This document shows positions 1-8,263 of a DNA stretch of 64,000 bases, piece by piece; within the stretch, counting starts at the first letter, position 1; every line of letters starts with the position of its first letter. This DNA is from Pseudomonas fluorescens. Its GTDB lineage: Bacteria; Pseudomonadota; Gammaproteobacteria; Pseudomonadales; Pseudomonadaceae. The notes under the pieces were generated by a model. It had not been told where the DNA came from. It ran no database searches and saw only the letters and a program-made list of their open reading frames with translations. The stretch is taken from positions 18,303 through 82,302 of the forward strand of contig NZ_MOBX01000015.1 in the NCBI RefSeq assembly GCF_003732425.1, given 5' to 3'. The position numbers and the translations under genes were made by a program.

Positions 1-1
1 C

Positions 2-712
2 TGTGGGCCGACTCTGGATTTTGCGGGGGTTTGTCTGACGCTGGGCCGCACGACGATTTTGGATAACGTCACTTTCCAGGTGCAGCCCGGCAGCGTGCAT
101 GCCCTGGTCGGCCCCAACGGTGGCGGCAAGAGTTCGCTGATCAAGACCCTGCTCGGGCAAATGCCCCATCAGGGCCAGCTCAGCCTGCAATGGCCCGGCG
201 AGCCCGGCACCATCGGTTATGTGCCACAAGCGCTGGAATTCGATCGCGGTCTGCCGATGACCGTCAACGATTTCATGGCCGCCATGTGCCAGCGACGTCC
301 GGCGTTTCTCGGTTTGAGCAAGCGTTACGCCGGCGCCATTGGTGAAGCACTGGAGCGCGTCGGCATGCAGGACAAACGCCAACGCCGCATGGGCGCGCTG
401 TCCGGCGGTGAGCGGCAGCGGGTGCTGCTCGCCCAAGGTTTGATTCCGGCGCCGCAATTGCTGGTGCTGGATGAACCGATGTCGGCCCTCGATGAAGCCG
501 GGATTCAAGTGTTCGAACGCCTGCTCGGCGACTGGCGTGCGGCGGGCATCACCGTGCTATGGATCGAGCACGATCTGCAAGCGGTCGGCCGTCTGGCCAG
601 TCGCGTCACCGGTCTTAACCGTCGTGTGCTGTTCGATGCCTCACCGCAAGAGGCGCTGACTCCGGAACGCCTGCTGACGCTGTTTTCGACCCATCCACGG
701 AGCGCTGCCTGA
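2..712 (+). CDS. fpvD: ABC transporter ATP-binding protein, FpvD-like (5' partial)
   Basis: This is the cytoplasmic ATPase of a metal-type (ZnuC/MntB family) ABC importer. The frame is open from base 2, reading TLDFAGVCLTLGRTTILDNV, so the true start lies upstream of the window and the TTG at 59 is internal. Walker A (GPNGGGKSS), the signature LSGGERQRV, Walker B (LLVLDEP) and the H-loop (WIEHD) are all present. It overlaps the permease gene by one base (TGATG). The location next to mbtH and pvdH matches the P. aeruginosa fpvCDEF region, whose transporter handles iron freed from ferri-pyoverdine, so FpvD is the preferred name. Sequence alone would also allow a zinc or manganese importer. Confidence 0.85.
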   Translation, partial: CGPTLDFAGVCLTLGRTTILDNVTFQVQPGSVHALVGPNGGGKSSLIKTLLGQMPHQGQLSLQWPGEPGTIGYVPQALEFDRGLPMTVNDFMAAMCQRRPAFLGLSKRYAGAIGEALERVGMQDKRQRRMGALSGGERQRVLLAQGLIPAPQLLVLDEPMSALDEAGIQVFERLLGDWRAAGITVLWIEHDLQAVGRLASRVTGLNRRVLFDASPQEALTPERLLTLFSTHPRSAA

Positions 713-1611
713 TGAGTTACGAAGCCTTTCGTTTGATGGTTCAAGGCTGGGCCTCGTCCGGGTATCTGCCGGAAGCGCTGGCCTACGGTTTCGTGGTCAA
801 TGCGTTGCTTGCCGGCTTGCTGATTGGCCCGGTGCTCGGCGGCCTCGGCACGCTGGTGGTGGTCAAGCGTTTCGCGTTTTTCTCCGAAGCGGTAGGCCAC
901 GCGGCGCTGACCGGTGTGGCCATCGGCATCCTGCTTGGCGAACCGTACACCGGGCCGTACGGCAGCCTGTTCGGCTACTGCCTGCTGTTCGGCATCCTGC
1001 TCAATTACCTGCGCAACCGTACCGGTCTGGCGCCGGACACCTTGATCGGCGTATTCCTCTCGGTGTCGCTGGCACTGGGTGCGAGTCTGCTGCTGATTCT
1101 TGCGGGCAAGATCAATGTGCACATTCTCGAGAACGTGCTGTTCGGCTCGGTACTGACCGTTAACGGCAACGATCTGGCGGTACTGGCCATCGTCGGTTCA
1201 CTGGTCATGGCCCTGGCCTTGCCGCTGTACAACCGCATCATGCTCGCCAGTTTCAACCCGCAACTGGCGGCGGTGCGCGGGGTGGCGGTGAAGACCCTGG
1301 ATTATCTGTTCGTGATTCTGGTGACGCTGATCACCGTCGCGGCGGTGAAAGTCATTGGGGCGATTCTGGTCGGCGCGCTGCTGGTGATTCCAGCGGCGGC
1401 GGCACGTTTGCTCAGCCAGTCGCTCAAGGGCTTTTTCTGGTGCTCGGTGCTGATCGCTACGGTCAGCACACTGTGCGGGATTCTTGCACCAATCGTGTTT
1501 GACCTGCCGATTCCGTCCGGTGCCGCGATCATTCTGGTCGCCGGCATTGCCTTCGCCCTCGCCGCCATTGCGCGCGGGGTTGTCCCGAGTCTGAAAGGGA
1601 ATCTTGGATAA
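712..1611 (+). CDS. fpvE: ABC transporter permease, FpvE-like
   Basis: This is an inner-membrane permease of the ABC-3 (ZnuB/TroC) family, 299 residues with about eight hydrophobic segments. Family-typical stretches are visible, including VVVKRFAFFSEAVGHAALTG near residue 45 and a GAILVGALLVIPAAAARLL segment near residue 220. Translation is coupled to the ATPase gene by a one-base overlap, and the stop codon abuts the next start. Given the pvd neighbourhood it is most likely FpvE, the membrane component that works with FpvD and the FpvC/FpvF binding proteins. The family assignment is firm. The substrate is inferred from context. Confidence 0.85.
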   Translation: MSYEAFRLMVQGWASSGYLPEALAYGFVVNALLAGLLIGPVLGGLGTLVVVKRFAFFSEAVGHAALTGVAIGILLGEPYTGPYGSLFGYCLLFGILLNYLRNRTGLAPDTLIGVFLSVSLALGASLLLILAGKINVHILENVLFGSVLTVNGNDLAVLAIVGSLVMALALPLYNRIMLASFNPQLAAVRGVAVKTLDYLFVILVTLITVAAVKVIGAILVGALLVIPAAAARLLSQSLKGFFWCSVLIATVSTLCGILAPIVFDLPIPSGAAIILVAGIAFALAAIARGVVPSLKGNLG

Positions 1612-2514
1612 ATGACTTTTTCACTGCGCAAACTGACCTTGGCCATGACCCTGTGCGGTGTGGTCTGCATGCCGGTGATGGCCGCCGAAAACGCTAAACC
1701 GCTGCGAGTGCTGGCCTCGTTACCGATCACCTATGGCTTGGGCGAAGTGCTGCTCAAAGGCACTGACGTCAAGCTTGAGCGTGCGGCACCGGCGAACTTG
1801 CCGGGCAGCCGGCAGAGCGCTTATTTCACCGGGCGCGGGGCACCGGCGCTGAGCAAGTTGGCAACGGGTGCCGATGCGGTGATCGGTGTGCGTTCGCTGT
1901 GGGCCGATGATCCGCTGTACCCGATCGCCCGCCGCAGCAATATCCGCATCGTTGAAGTCGACGCGGCGCGCCCGGTCGACGGCGCCCTGCCGGGCATTGC
2001 CGTACAACCGGATCTGAAGGTCGATGGCTTGAACAGTCAACCATGGCTGGCGAGCAACAACATGGGGCGCATGGCGGATGTGATGGCGGCGGATCTGGTG
2101 CGCCTGGCACCGGGTGCCAAGCCTGTAATCGAGGCGAACCTGGCGATGCTGAAACAGCGCTTGTTGAAACTCAGCGCCGACAGCGAGGCACGGTTGGCGA
2201 GTGCCGACAATCTGACTGTGATGAGTTTGAGTGATCACTTTGGTTATCTGATCGGCAGCCTGAATCTGGAGCTGGTTGGCCAGGATCCACGCCCTGATGC
2301 GGAGTGGACGCCGGAGGACCTGAAAAAACTCACGACAACGCTCAAGGACAATGACGTGGCAGTGGTGCTGCATCATCGTGAGCCATCCGAGGCGCTGAAA
2401 GCGGCGATTGCCGAGTCGGGTAGTCGTCTGGTGGTGTTGAGTACCGATGCGGCAGATCCGGTGGCGGAGCTGGAAGGCAATGTGGATTTGCTGCTCAAGG
2501 GCTTGAAGGGCTGA
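1612..2514 (+). CDS. fpvF: Periplasmic substrate-binding protein, FpvF-like
   Basis: A TroA/ZnuA-fold periplasmic binding protein of 300 residues with a signal peptide ending near VMAAEN (residues 24-26). The fold is suggested by the LRVLASLPITYGLGE start and the SLSDHFGYLIGSLNLELVG segment near residue 210. The metal-binding histidines of ZnuA-type proteins appear absent: the usual first loop with its His is replaced by PANLPGSRQSAYFTGRG, and the DPHxW motif reads NSQPWL. That fits a protein that binds a ferri-siderophore or other complex rather than a bare metal ion. It is the last gene of the operon and is followed by a REP hairpin. FpvF is inferred from synteny. Confidence 0.75.
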   Translation: MTFSLRKLTLAMTLCGVVCMPVMAAENAKPLRVLASLPITYGLGEVLLKGTDVKLERAAPANLPGSRQSAYFTGRGAPALSKLATGADAVIGVRSLWADDPLYPIARRSNIRIVEVDAARPVDGALPGIAVQPDLKVDGLNSQPWLASNNMGRMADVMAADLVRLAPGAKPVIEANLAMLKQRLLKLSADSEARLASADNLTVMSLSDHFGYLIGSLNLELVGQDPRPDAEWTPEDLKKLTTTLKDNDVAVVLHHREPSEALKAAIAESGSRLVVLSTDAADPVAELEGNVDLLLKGLKG

Positions 2515-2520
2515 AGATCA

Positions 2521-2599
2521 AAAGATCGCAGCCTTCGGCAGCTCCTACAGGATGTAAACGCTGCACTGTAGGAGCTGCCGAAGGCTGCGATCTTTTTTT
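2521..2599. repeat. REP inverted pair (class 1), also a probable fpv operon terminator
   Basis: Perfect 30-bp inverted arms at 2521-2550 and 2566-2595 with a 15-base loop, ending in a run of seven T. The arm contains GATCGCAGCCTTCGGCAGCT, the core shared with three other places in this window. The T run right after the stem makes it a plausible rho-independent terminator for the transporter operon. Confidence 0.85.
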
Positions 2600-2608
2600 G
2601 CTGGCATG

Positions 2609-2650
2609 AAAAAACCCGCTGACTGCAACCAGTCCAGCGGGTTTCTTTTT
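2609..2650. terminator. Intrinsic terminator of the pvdH-mbtH operon (probably bidirectional)
   Basis: The stem is AAACCCGCTGACT paired with AGTCCAGCGGGTTT, with one bulge. On the minus strand it is followed by six T (the A run at 2609-2614), directly after the mbtH stop. On the plus strand it is followed by CTTTTT, so it may also stop read-through from the transporter operon. Confidence 0.75.
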
Positions 2651-2660
2651 GCCCGGCCGC

Positions 2661-2885
2661 TTATTGCACGGCGGCCTGGGCTTCCATCTTCTGACGCAGG
2701 CTAAGCGGACGCATGTCAGTCCAGACTTCTTCGATATAGGCCAGGCATTCCTTTTTCAGGCCGCTCTTGCCCACGGTGCGCCAGCCTTGCGGCACGGCTT
2801 TGTAGTCCGGCCAGATCGAGTATTGCTCTTCGTGGTTGACCACGACCTGAAAGAGGATGTCCTCGCGGTCGAATACTGACGTCAT
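2661..2885 (-). CDS. mbtH: MbtH-like protein
   Basis: A 74-residue MbtH-family protein. Proteins of this family bind NRPS adenylation domains and support their folding and activity. The family signatures are complete: [15 protein letters not shown], and [16 protein letters not shown] with its conserved tryptophans. GGAG sits about eight bases before the ATG. It lies 83 bases downstream of pvdH on the same strand and ends at a terminator, so the two are probably co-transcribed from the PvdS box. It corresponds to the MbtH homologue beside pvdH in P. aeruginosa (PA2412) and most likely serves PvdL and the other pyoverdine synthetases outside the window. Confidence 0.93.
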   Translation of the reverse strand: MTSVFDREDILFQVVVNHEEQYSIWPDYKAVPQGWRTVGKSGLKKECLAYIEEVWTDMRPLSLRQKMEAQAAVQ

Positions 2886-2968
2886 GCTGGTTCTCCATCG
2901 TTGTAAGGGTGGGCTGCACGCGGGGTGCAGCCGGGTATGTAGAAAGAACGTTTGGCGTGGCGAAAAAT

Positions 2969-4381
2969 TTACAGCGCAGCCGTGGCAGCGGCTAAAGCAC
3001 GGCCGAAGATCTCGGCAACACGGTCGATTTCGGCAGCAGTGATCACCAGCGGTGGCAGGAAACGCACCACCGCGCCATGCCGACCACCCAGTTCCAGAAT
3101 CAGCCCGCGCTTAAGACATTCGCGCTGGACCAGCGGCGCCAGTCGTGCAAACGCTGGCGGATGACCGAGCGCATCCGGCGTGCCGTTCGGCTCGACCAGT
3201 TCGACGCCGAGCATCAGACCACGACCGCGGATATCACCGAGTTGCGGGAAGTCCCGTTGCAGAATGCGCAAGTGTTCGCTCAGGCGTTCGCCCATGGCGG
3301 CGGCGTGTTCGCAGACCTTGTGTTCGACCAGATAACGCATCACCGCAGAACCTGCCGCCATGGCCATCTGATTGCCACGGAAGGTGCCGGCGTGCGCGCC
3401 CGGCTGCCAGGTGTCGAGCCAGTCGCGATAAACCACCACGGCCAACGGCAGGCTGCCGCCAATGGCTTTGGACAACACCACCACATCCGGGGTGATGCCG
3501 GCGTGCTCGAAGGCAAACATCTTGCCGGTGCGGGCGAAACCGCTCTGGATCTCGTCGACGATCAGCGCCACACCGGCCTTCTCGGTGATCCGACGCAAGC
3601 CGCGCAGCCACTCGATGTCCGCCGGAATCACGCCGCCCTCACCCTGCACCGCTTCAACGATCACCGCTGCGGGCAATTGCACGCCGGCCTCGGGGTCGTT
3701 GAGAAGGTTTTCCAGGTAACTCAGGTTGGCCTTTACGCCCGCCGCGCCACCGAGGCCGAACGGGCAACGGTAGTCATACGGGAACGGCATGAACTGCACG
3801 CCATTGCTGAGCAACGCACCCAGCGGTTTTTTCGGTCCCAGGCTGCCCATCAGGCTTAAGGCGCCCTGGCTCATGCCGTGGTAGCCACCGGAGAACGACA
3901 GCACCGTGCTGCGTCCGGTCGCCGTGCGTACCAGCTTCAACGCGGCTTCCACGGCATCGGTGCCGGTCGGGCCGCAGAACTGGATTTTCGCGTGCGCCGC
4001 GAGGGCGGGCGGCAGCAACCCGAACAGATCCTGGACAAACTGATCCTTGACCGGCGTGGTCAGGTCGAGGGTGTGCAGCGGCAACTCATCGGCCAGCACC
4101 TGCTGGATCGCCTTGATCACTACCGGGTGGTTATGCCCCAGCGCCAGCGTGCCGGCACCGGCCAGACAGTCGATGAACGTGCGCCCTTCGACATCTTCGA
4201 CATACAGGCCTTTGGCGCGTTTCAGAGCCAGCGGAATACGTCGTGGATAGCTGCGGGCATTGGATTCCTGTTGGGCCTGACGGGCCAGCAATGGCGATTC
4301 ATTGAACTGGTACAACGTTTCGGCCGGTGCCGAAGTAACCCGGGCCGACGACTCTTCGATAAGGCTGGTGGCGACTGACAT
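2969..4381 (-). CDS. pvdH: PvdH, L-2,4-diaminobutyrate:2-oxoglutarate aminotransferase
   Basis: A class-III PLP aminotransferase that forms L-2,4-diaminobutyrate from aspartate semialdehyde, the building block for the pyoverdine chromophore precursor. At 470 residues it is close to the family length. It shows [39 protein letters not shown], and the PLP lysine in [11 protein letters not shown] near residue 304. I chose the ATG at 4381 ([10 protein letters not shown]) because GAGGGG lies about eight bases upstream. The longer frame starting at 4489 would begin inside the PvdS promoter element. Transcription likely comes from the PvdS box at 4484-4507 and continues into mbtH. Confidence 0.95.
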   Translation of the reverse strand: MSVATSLIEESSARVTSAPAETLYQFNESPLLARQAQQESNARSYPRRIPLALKRAKGLYVEDVEGRTFIDCLAGAGTLALGHNHPVVIKAIQQVLADELPLHTLDLTTPVKDQFVQDLFGLLPPALAAHAKIQFCGPTGTDAVEAALKLVRTATGRSTVLSFSGGYHGMSQGALSLMGSLGPKKPLGALLSNGVQFMPFPYDYRCPFGLGGAAGVKANLSYLENLLNDPEAGVQLPAAVIVEAVQGEGGVIPADIEWLRGLRRITEKAGVALIVDEIQSGFARTGKMFAFEHAGITPDVVVLSKAIGGSLPLAVVVYRDWLDTWQPGAHAGTFRGNQMAMAAGSAVMRYLVEHKVCEHAAAMGERLSEHLRILQRDFPQLGDIRGRGLMLGVELVEPNGTPDALGHPPAFARLAPLVQRECLKRGLILELGGRHGAVVRFLPPLVITAAEIDRVAEIFGRALAAATAAL

Positions 4382-4483
4382 CTCTCGACCCCTCAATTGG
4401 CTATGCATAGTGACCAAAACAGCACACCGGACAGGTGCGCATTCCGATCGCGGGGCGCACTTGCAGGTTTTCCTGTTCTGGAA

Positions 4484-4507
4484 ACGCATAAGGGGCCTGA
4501 GGATTTA
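4484..4507 (-). promoter_or_regulatory. PvdS-dependent promoter (IS box) of pvdH-mbtH
   Basis: On the minus strand the sequence reads TAAAT, then exactly 16 bases, then CGT. This matches the TAAAT-N16-CGT iron-starvation box recognised by the sigma factor PvdS. Its CGT element lies about 100 bases before the pvdH ATG at 4381. Confidence 0.9.
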
Positions 4508-4523
4508 GCCCGTGATCGAGTTG

Positions 4524-5009
4524 TCAGGCCGACACTACCAACGACTTGTGCATGGGCAGGGTCTGCAAGCCTTGGTATTCGACGGGCGGCGCAGATTCGC
4601 GATAACCCAGACGCCGATAAAAAGCGCGGCCGGTGCGCGTGCTGTTGAGATCAGCGTGAGCAACACCGCGAACCCGCATCCAGCCCTCCAGATCCTGCAT
4701 CAGCGCGCGGCCGACGCCGCGACGAAAGTATTCCGGCTGCACGTAGCACAACGAAATGTCACCACTGGCCTGTGCCATGCCGACACCGACCGGTTTGTCC
4801 GCCAGTAAAGCCATGCATAAATAGAAGTGGGGATCGGCGAGCCGGGCGCCGATGAAATCGGCGGATTGCTGAGCGATCCAGGTGCTGACCCGTGGCGGAT
4901 CGTTGCGGTGGTCGAGCGCACAACCGATGCGGATCGAACGCTCGATGATGCGGCTGATGATGCCGGCGTCGGCCAGTGTGGCCGGACGAATGCAGATGGG
5001 TGCTTCCAT
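4524..5009 (-). CDS. GNAT family N-acetyltransferase
   Basis: A 161-residue single-domain GNAT protein. The acetyl-CoA loop reads QPEYFRRGVGRALMQDLEGW (residues about 92-111), followed by the GNAT C-terminal pattern TGRAFYRRLGY. The ATG has GAGGGA about ten bases upstream. It sits between the pvdH promoter and a REP element on the same strand as pvdH, so read-through into pvdH is possible, but the separate PvdS box suggests independent control. The acceptor substrate cannot be told from sequence, and nothing shows that it belongs to pyoverdine synthesis. Confidence 0.85.
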   Translation of the reverse strand: MEAPICIRPATLADAGIISRIIERSIRIGCALDHRNDPPRVSTWIAQQSADFIGARLADPHFYLCMALLADKPVGVGMAQASGDISLCYVQPEYFRRGVGRALMQDLEGWMRVRGVAHADLNSTRTGRAFYRRLGYRESAPPVEYQGLQTLPMHKSLVVSA

Positions 5010-5117
5010 GGCGCAGTTCCCTCAATCCATTGAGTCAAAGCTGCGTTGACCTTACCTCCAGCCCTGCCGGATAGCGAATGTCGAGAAGTTACATTTGATG
5101 TGTCTGGCGCGATTTCC

Positions 5118-5208
5118 TGTAGGAGCTGCCGAAGGCTGCGATCTTTTGATCTTGATCTTGATCTTGAAAAACAAAATCAAAAGATCGCAGCCTTCGGCAG
5201 CTCCTACA
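5118..5208. repeat. REP inverted pair (class 1) with tandem GATCTT loop
   Basis: Arms at 5118-5147 and 5179-5208 carry the same core as the element at 2521, in the opposite arm order. The 31-base loop begins with tandem copies of TGATCT, which look like slippage of the arm end. It lies just past the 3' end of the sensor kinase gene, on the side towards the GNAT gene. Confidence 0.85.
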
Positions 5209-5223
5209 CAGGCTGTGCTGGAA

Positions 5224-6549
5224 TCAAACAGGCTGCAACGGCATGGTCAGCTCGACGCGCAGGCCATCCGGGCGGCTGTCGAAATGCAGGGCGCAGTCGC
5301 AGCGCTGAACGATCGCCTGGACAATCGCCAGGCCGAGGCCGCAACCGGTGCTCTGGCCGTTGCGCCAGAAGCGTTGGGTCAGGTGTTGCAGATCATCCGG
5401 TGCAATCCCCGGGCCATGGTCACGCACGACAAAACGCACGCGGCTGCCAATGGTTTCCAGAGTCAGCTCAACCGCGCAGTCCTCGGGGGTGTGACGCAAG
5501 GCGTTGTCGAGCAAGTTGCGCAGCGCCGCAATCGATAGCACTGACGGCATTTGCAGCGGTGCCGTAGAAAGCCCGGCCGGCAGTTGCAGTTTGATGCGCA
5601 GGCGCTCGCCACCCGTCGCGTCTTGAATCGCCAGGCGTGCCACTTGCTCGGCACTGCACTGAGAACCGTCATCGAACGACAGACTGCCCTCGACCCGCGC
5701 CAGCAACAGCAATTGTTCGAGGGTGCGATGCAAGCGATCGGCGCCCTCCTCGGCCCGCGCCAGCGACTGATCGCGGGCGCTGCCATCGGTCATGCGCGCG
5801 ACTTGCAGGTGCGTCTTGATCGCCGTCAGCGGGCTGCGCAATTCATGGGCCGCGTCACCGGTCAGGCGCCGCTCACGCTCAATGGTCTTGCCGATGCGCT
5901 GGAACAACTGGTTCTGCGTTTCGAGCAGCGGCTTCAATTCGCTTGGAAACGTCTGGATCTGCAACGGCTCCAGCGAGTCGGCATTGCGCCGCATCAGTGC
6001 TTCTCGCAGACGGTTGAGCGGCGCCAGCCCTTGGCCGATGCCCAGCCACAACAGGCACAGACAGCCGAGCAACGCCACACCCACCGGCACCGACGCCGCC
6101 AGCAGGATCGACATGTTCAGGGCTTCGCGCTCGATCTGCCGGTCGGCCGTGGTGATGCGTACATCGCCCCGGGCCAGGGTGAAGCTGCGCCAAGGCGCGC
6201 CGTCGATCATCTGGTCATGGAAGCCCATTTTTTCGGCTTCCAGCGCTTGCTCGGGATTATTGTGGCTACGCGCAAGAATTTCCCCGCGCAACGAGCTGAC
6301 CTGACAGGCCATGCCGCCGGGGATATTCAGTTGTTCGGCACTGAAATGCGTGCCCTCGCCTTTGCTCGGCAGCGTCGGCAGCTGTTCCAGCAGCCCGGCA
6401 ACCATGCGCGCCGACGCCACCAGACGCTGGTCGAGGGAAAACATCATCTGATTGCGCAAGTCACTGAGCATCCAGGCCGCCGCCAGCGCCCAGATCAGCG
6501 CAAACGCAGCGCCGAGGGTCAGACTCAGGCGCAGTCGCAGGCTCATCAC
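5224..6549 (-). CDS. dsbS: DsbS-like copper-responsive sensor histidine kinase
   Basis: An inner-membrane sensor kinase of 441 residues. A first membrane helix (about residues 9-29) is followed by a periplasmic sensor region, a second helix (about 148-170), a HAMP-like linker, the H-box DAAHELRSPLTAIKTHL, and an ATPase domain with LLDNALRHTP and GCGLGLAIVQ. The periplasmic part has one prominent cysteine, Cys82 in GMACQVSS. Cys82 is the residue I recall as critical for copper sensing in P. aeruginosa DsbS. The start is GTG at 6549 (overlapping dsbR as GTGA) or the adjacent ATG at 6546. The dsbR, dsbD, dsbE and dsbG neighbours support the name. Confidence 0.85.
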   Translation of the reverse strand: MMSLRLRLSLTLGAAFALIWALAAAWMLSDLRNQMMFSLDQRLVASARMVAGLLEQLPTLPSKGEGTHFSAEQLNIPGGMACQVSSLRGEILARSHNNPEQALEAEKMGFHDQMIDGAPWRSFTLARGDVRITTADRQIEREALNMSILLAASVPVGVALLGCLCLLWLGIGQGLAPLNRLREALMRRNADSLEPLQIQTFPSELKPLLETQNQLFQRIGKTIERERRLTGDAAHELRSPLTAIKTHLQVARMTDGSARDQSLARAEEGADRLHRTLEQLLLLARVEGSLSFDDGSQCSAEQVARLAIQDATGGERLRIKLQLPAGLSTAPLQMPSVLSIAALRNLLDNALRHTPEDCAVELTLETIGSRVRFVVRDHGPGIAPDDLQHLTQRFWRNGQSTGCGLGLAIVQAIVQRCDCALHFDSRPDGLRVELTMPLQPV

Positions 6550-7226
6550 TTGTCTCGATCTCCACCGTCGGCCGGGCCGAGCCGATAGCCCAGACCGCGC
6601 ACGGTTTCGACGATGCCCTTGCCCAGCTTGCTGCGCAGGTGATGGATGTGCACGTTCAGCGCGTTGCTTTCCAGTTCGTCATTGAAGCCATAGACACTGT
6701 CCTTCAATTGCTCGGTGGACAGCACCCGGCCACGATTGTGCAGCAGCGCCTGCAACAGCGATTGCTCGCGCCGCGACAAGTCCACCGGTTGCCCGGCCAG
6801 CATGGTTTCGCGGCTGCTCGGGTCGTAAGTCAGTGCACCGTGCTCGATCAGGTTGACGCTGCGCCCGGCGACCCGGCGCAACAGGGTTTGCAGACGGGCG
6901 AACAGTTCGCGCAGATCAAACGGTTTGAGCAGGTAATCGTCAGCCCCGGCCTGCAAACCGTCAACGCGGTCGGTGACCGAGTCGCGCGCGGTCAGAATCA
7001 GCACCGGAATCTCCAGGCCACTCTGACGCAGTTGTTGCAGCAACTTGAGGCCATCTTCGTCGGGCAGGCCGAGATCGAGCACCATGACGTCAAATTCGGC
7101 GACTTTAAGGATCGCGCGGGCTTTCGATGCGGTGTTGACGTGCTCGACGGTCAAGCCTTGGGCACTGAGACCGGCAACAATACCGCTGGCGATCAGTTCA
7201 TCGTCTTCGCAAACCAGTACGTGCAT
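6546..7226 (-). CDS. dsbR: DsbR-like OmpR-family response regulator
   Basis: A 226-residue regulator with an N-terminal receiver domain (acidic EDD at 7-9, phosphoacceptor Asp51 in VLDLGLPD, Lys in LLKPFDL) and a C-terminal winged helix ending in VETVRGLGYRLG. I chose the ATG at 7226 (MHVLVCEDDE), which has GGAG seven bases upstream. The longer open frame up to 7379 is unlikely to be translated. It overlaps the sensor gene and is presumably activated by it. In P. aeruginosa the DsbRS pair (PA2479/PA2480) drives the dsbDEG operon, and here the same three dsb genes lie close by in the opposite orientation. Confidence 0.9.
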   Translation of the reverse strand: MHVLVCEDDELIASGIVAGLSAQGLTVEHVNTASKARAILKVAEFDVMVLDLGLPDEDGLKLLQQLRQSGLEIPVLILTARDSVTDRVDGLQAGADDYLLKPFDLRELFARLQTLLRRVAGRSVNLIEHGALTYDPSSRETMLAGQPVDLSRREQSLLQALLHNRGRVLSTEQLKDSVYGFNDELESNALNVHIHHLRSKLGKGIVETVRGLGYRLGPADGGDRDK

Positions 7227-7472
7227 GGGAACTCCGCAGGAAAAAACGTGAGTGAAGCAGCCAAGGATTAAGCCGCAATTATGGCCATCATCGGTGCGTA
7301 CGGGAAGCTGGCCGCAAACGCCTGGGGCGTCCGCCGGATGGGGAAACCCATAGCCACCCGGCGTTGAAACTTCCGCCACTAATAAAGAAACAATTCCTCC
7401 CTTGTAAGAATCCTCCGATCATTTAGTTTTTGGCCGGCAATTACCTACAACTTTTAAAGGGACTTAATAAAC

Positions 7473-8165
7473 ATGCCTCAACTAAAAAACTTCGTCGCGA
7501 TCGATTGGCGTTCCGGCCCTGACCGTATTTATTTCTTCTTCAAGGACAGTGACACCTATTCGCGCTTCGATCTCGGTGACAATAAGGTACCCGCCAGCTA
7601 TCCCGCATCGGTCGGCGCTAGCTGGGACAGCTTTGCCCCCCATGCCAAAGACTTGCGTTTCGGACTGACAACCACGTCATTCGGCTGGAACACCTCGTCC
7701 GATGAAGATATTGCCTGGTTGTTCTTCTATCAGGGAACAACGCCCATGGTGTGTAAATACAATCAAGACAACGACCAGGTCGATGCCTTCTATAAAGTTT
7801 CCGATTCGATCTGGAAGCCGATATTGCCCTACTTCGAAAAGATCATCGCCGGCACTTGGTTCCAACTGACCGGTCACCCCTTTCTGTTCAGGTTCATCCT
7901 CAACGACGGACACTATCTATCGTTTAACTACAAGGCAAAGACCCTGACTTACAAGTCCTTCGGGGATTATCAACTTGGCGCGCTGAAACCGTACAAGGAC
8001 CGAATCATCACGGCAGCGCAAAATGACCGGACTTTCGCCGACAGCTACTGGTACATCTTCCTGACCGACAACCAATACCTGACTTACAACATTCAGTCCG
8101 ACCGTCTGGTTTCCGGACCGAAAACCATCAATGACGCGAACTGGCCCGGATTGCTGCGAGGCTGA
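7473..8165 (+). CDS. Hemopexin-repeat (four-bladed propeller) protein
   Basis: A 230-residue protein without a signal peptide or membrane segment. It divides into four units of about 50-60 residues with a hemopexin-like pattern of aromatic strands: DRIYFFFKDSDTYSRFDLGD; IAWLFFYQGTTPMVCKYNQD; PFLFRFILNDGHYLSFNYKA; SYWYIFLTDNQYLTYNIQSD. This suggests a four-bladed propeller like bacterial photopexins and plant albumin-2. AAGGGA precedes the ATG. It stands alone between dsbR (divergent) and dsbD (same direction, 98 bases further). The ligand and function are unknown. Binding of haem, polyamines or a surface are options from the wider family, none of them shown here. Confidence 0.7.
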   Translation: MPQLKNFVAIDWRSGPDRIYFFFKDSDTYSRFDLGDNKVPASYPASVGASWDSFAPHAKDLRFGLTTTSFGWNTSSDEDIAWLFFYQGTTPMVCKYNQDNDQVDAFYKVSDSIWKPILPYFEKIIAGTWFQLTGHPFLFRFILNDGHYLSFNYKAKTLTYKSFGDYQLGALKPYKDRIITAAQNDRTFADSYWYIFLTDNQYLTYNIQSDRLVSGPKTINDANWPGLLRG

Positions 8166-8196
8166 TTGGCCGAAGCCCGGAGGGCCTTGTAGGATA

Positions 8197-8215
8197 CGGT
8201 TAATTATCGGTTAAT
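8197..8215 (+). promoter_or_regulatory. Direct repeat before dsbD, candidate DsbR operator
   Basis: The octamer CGGTTAAT occurs twice, at 8197-8204 and 8208-8215, so its starts are 11 bases apart. Such one-turn spacing is typical of OmpR-family regulator sites. It ends 48 bases before the dsbD ATG, and an OmpR-family regulator gene (dsbR) lies close by. The link to DsbR is inferred. Confidence 0.55.
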
Positions 8216-8263
8216 CGCCGCCGCCCATTCTGCACCCCATCTGCACAGGGACAAGGCTCCTCC

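Noticed and set aside
7227-7472. A second DsbR-type repeat upstream of dsbR for autoregulation
   Set aside because: Only one degraded half-site like GGCTTAAT is visible, without a phased partner.
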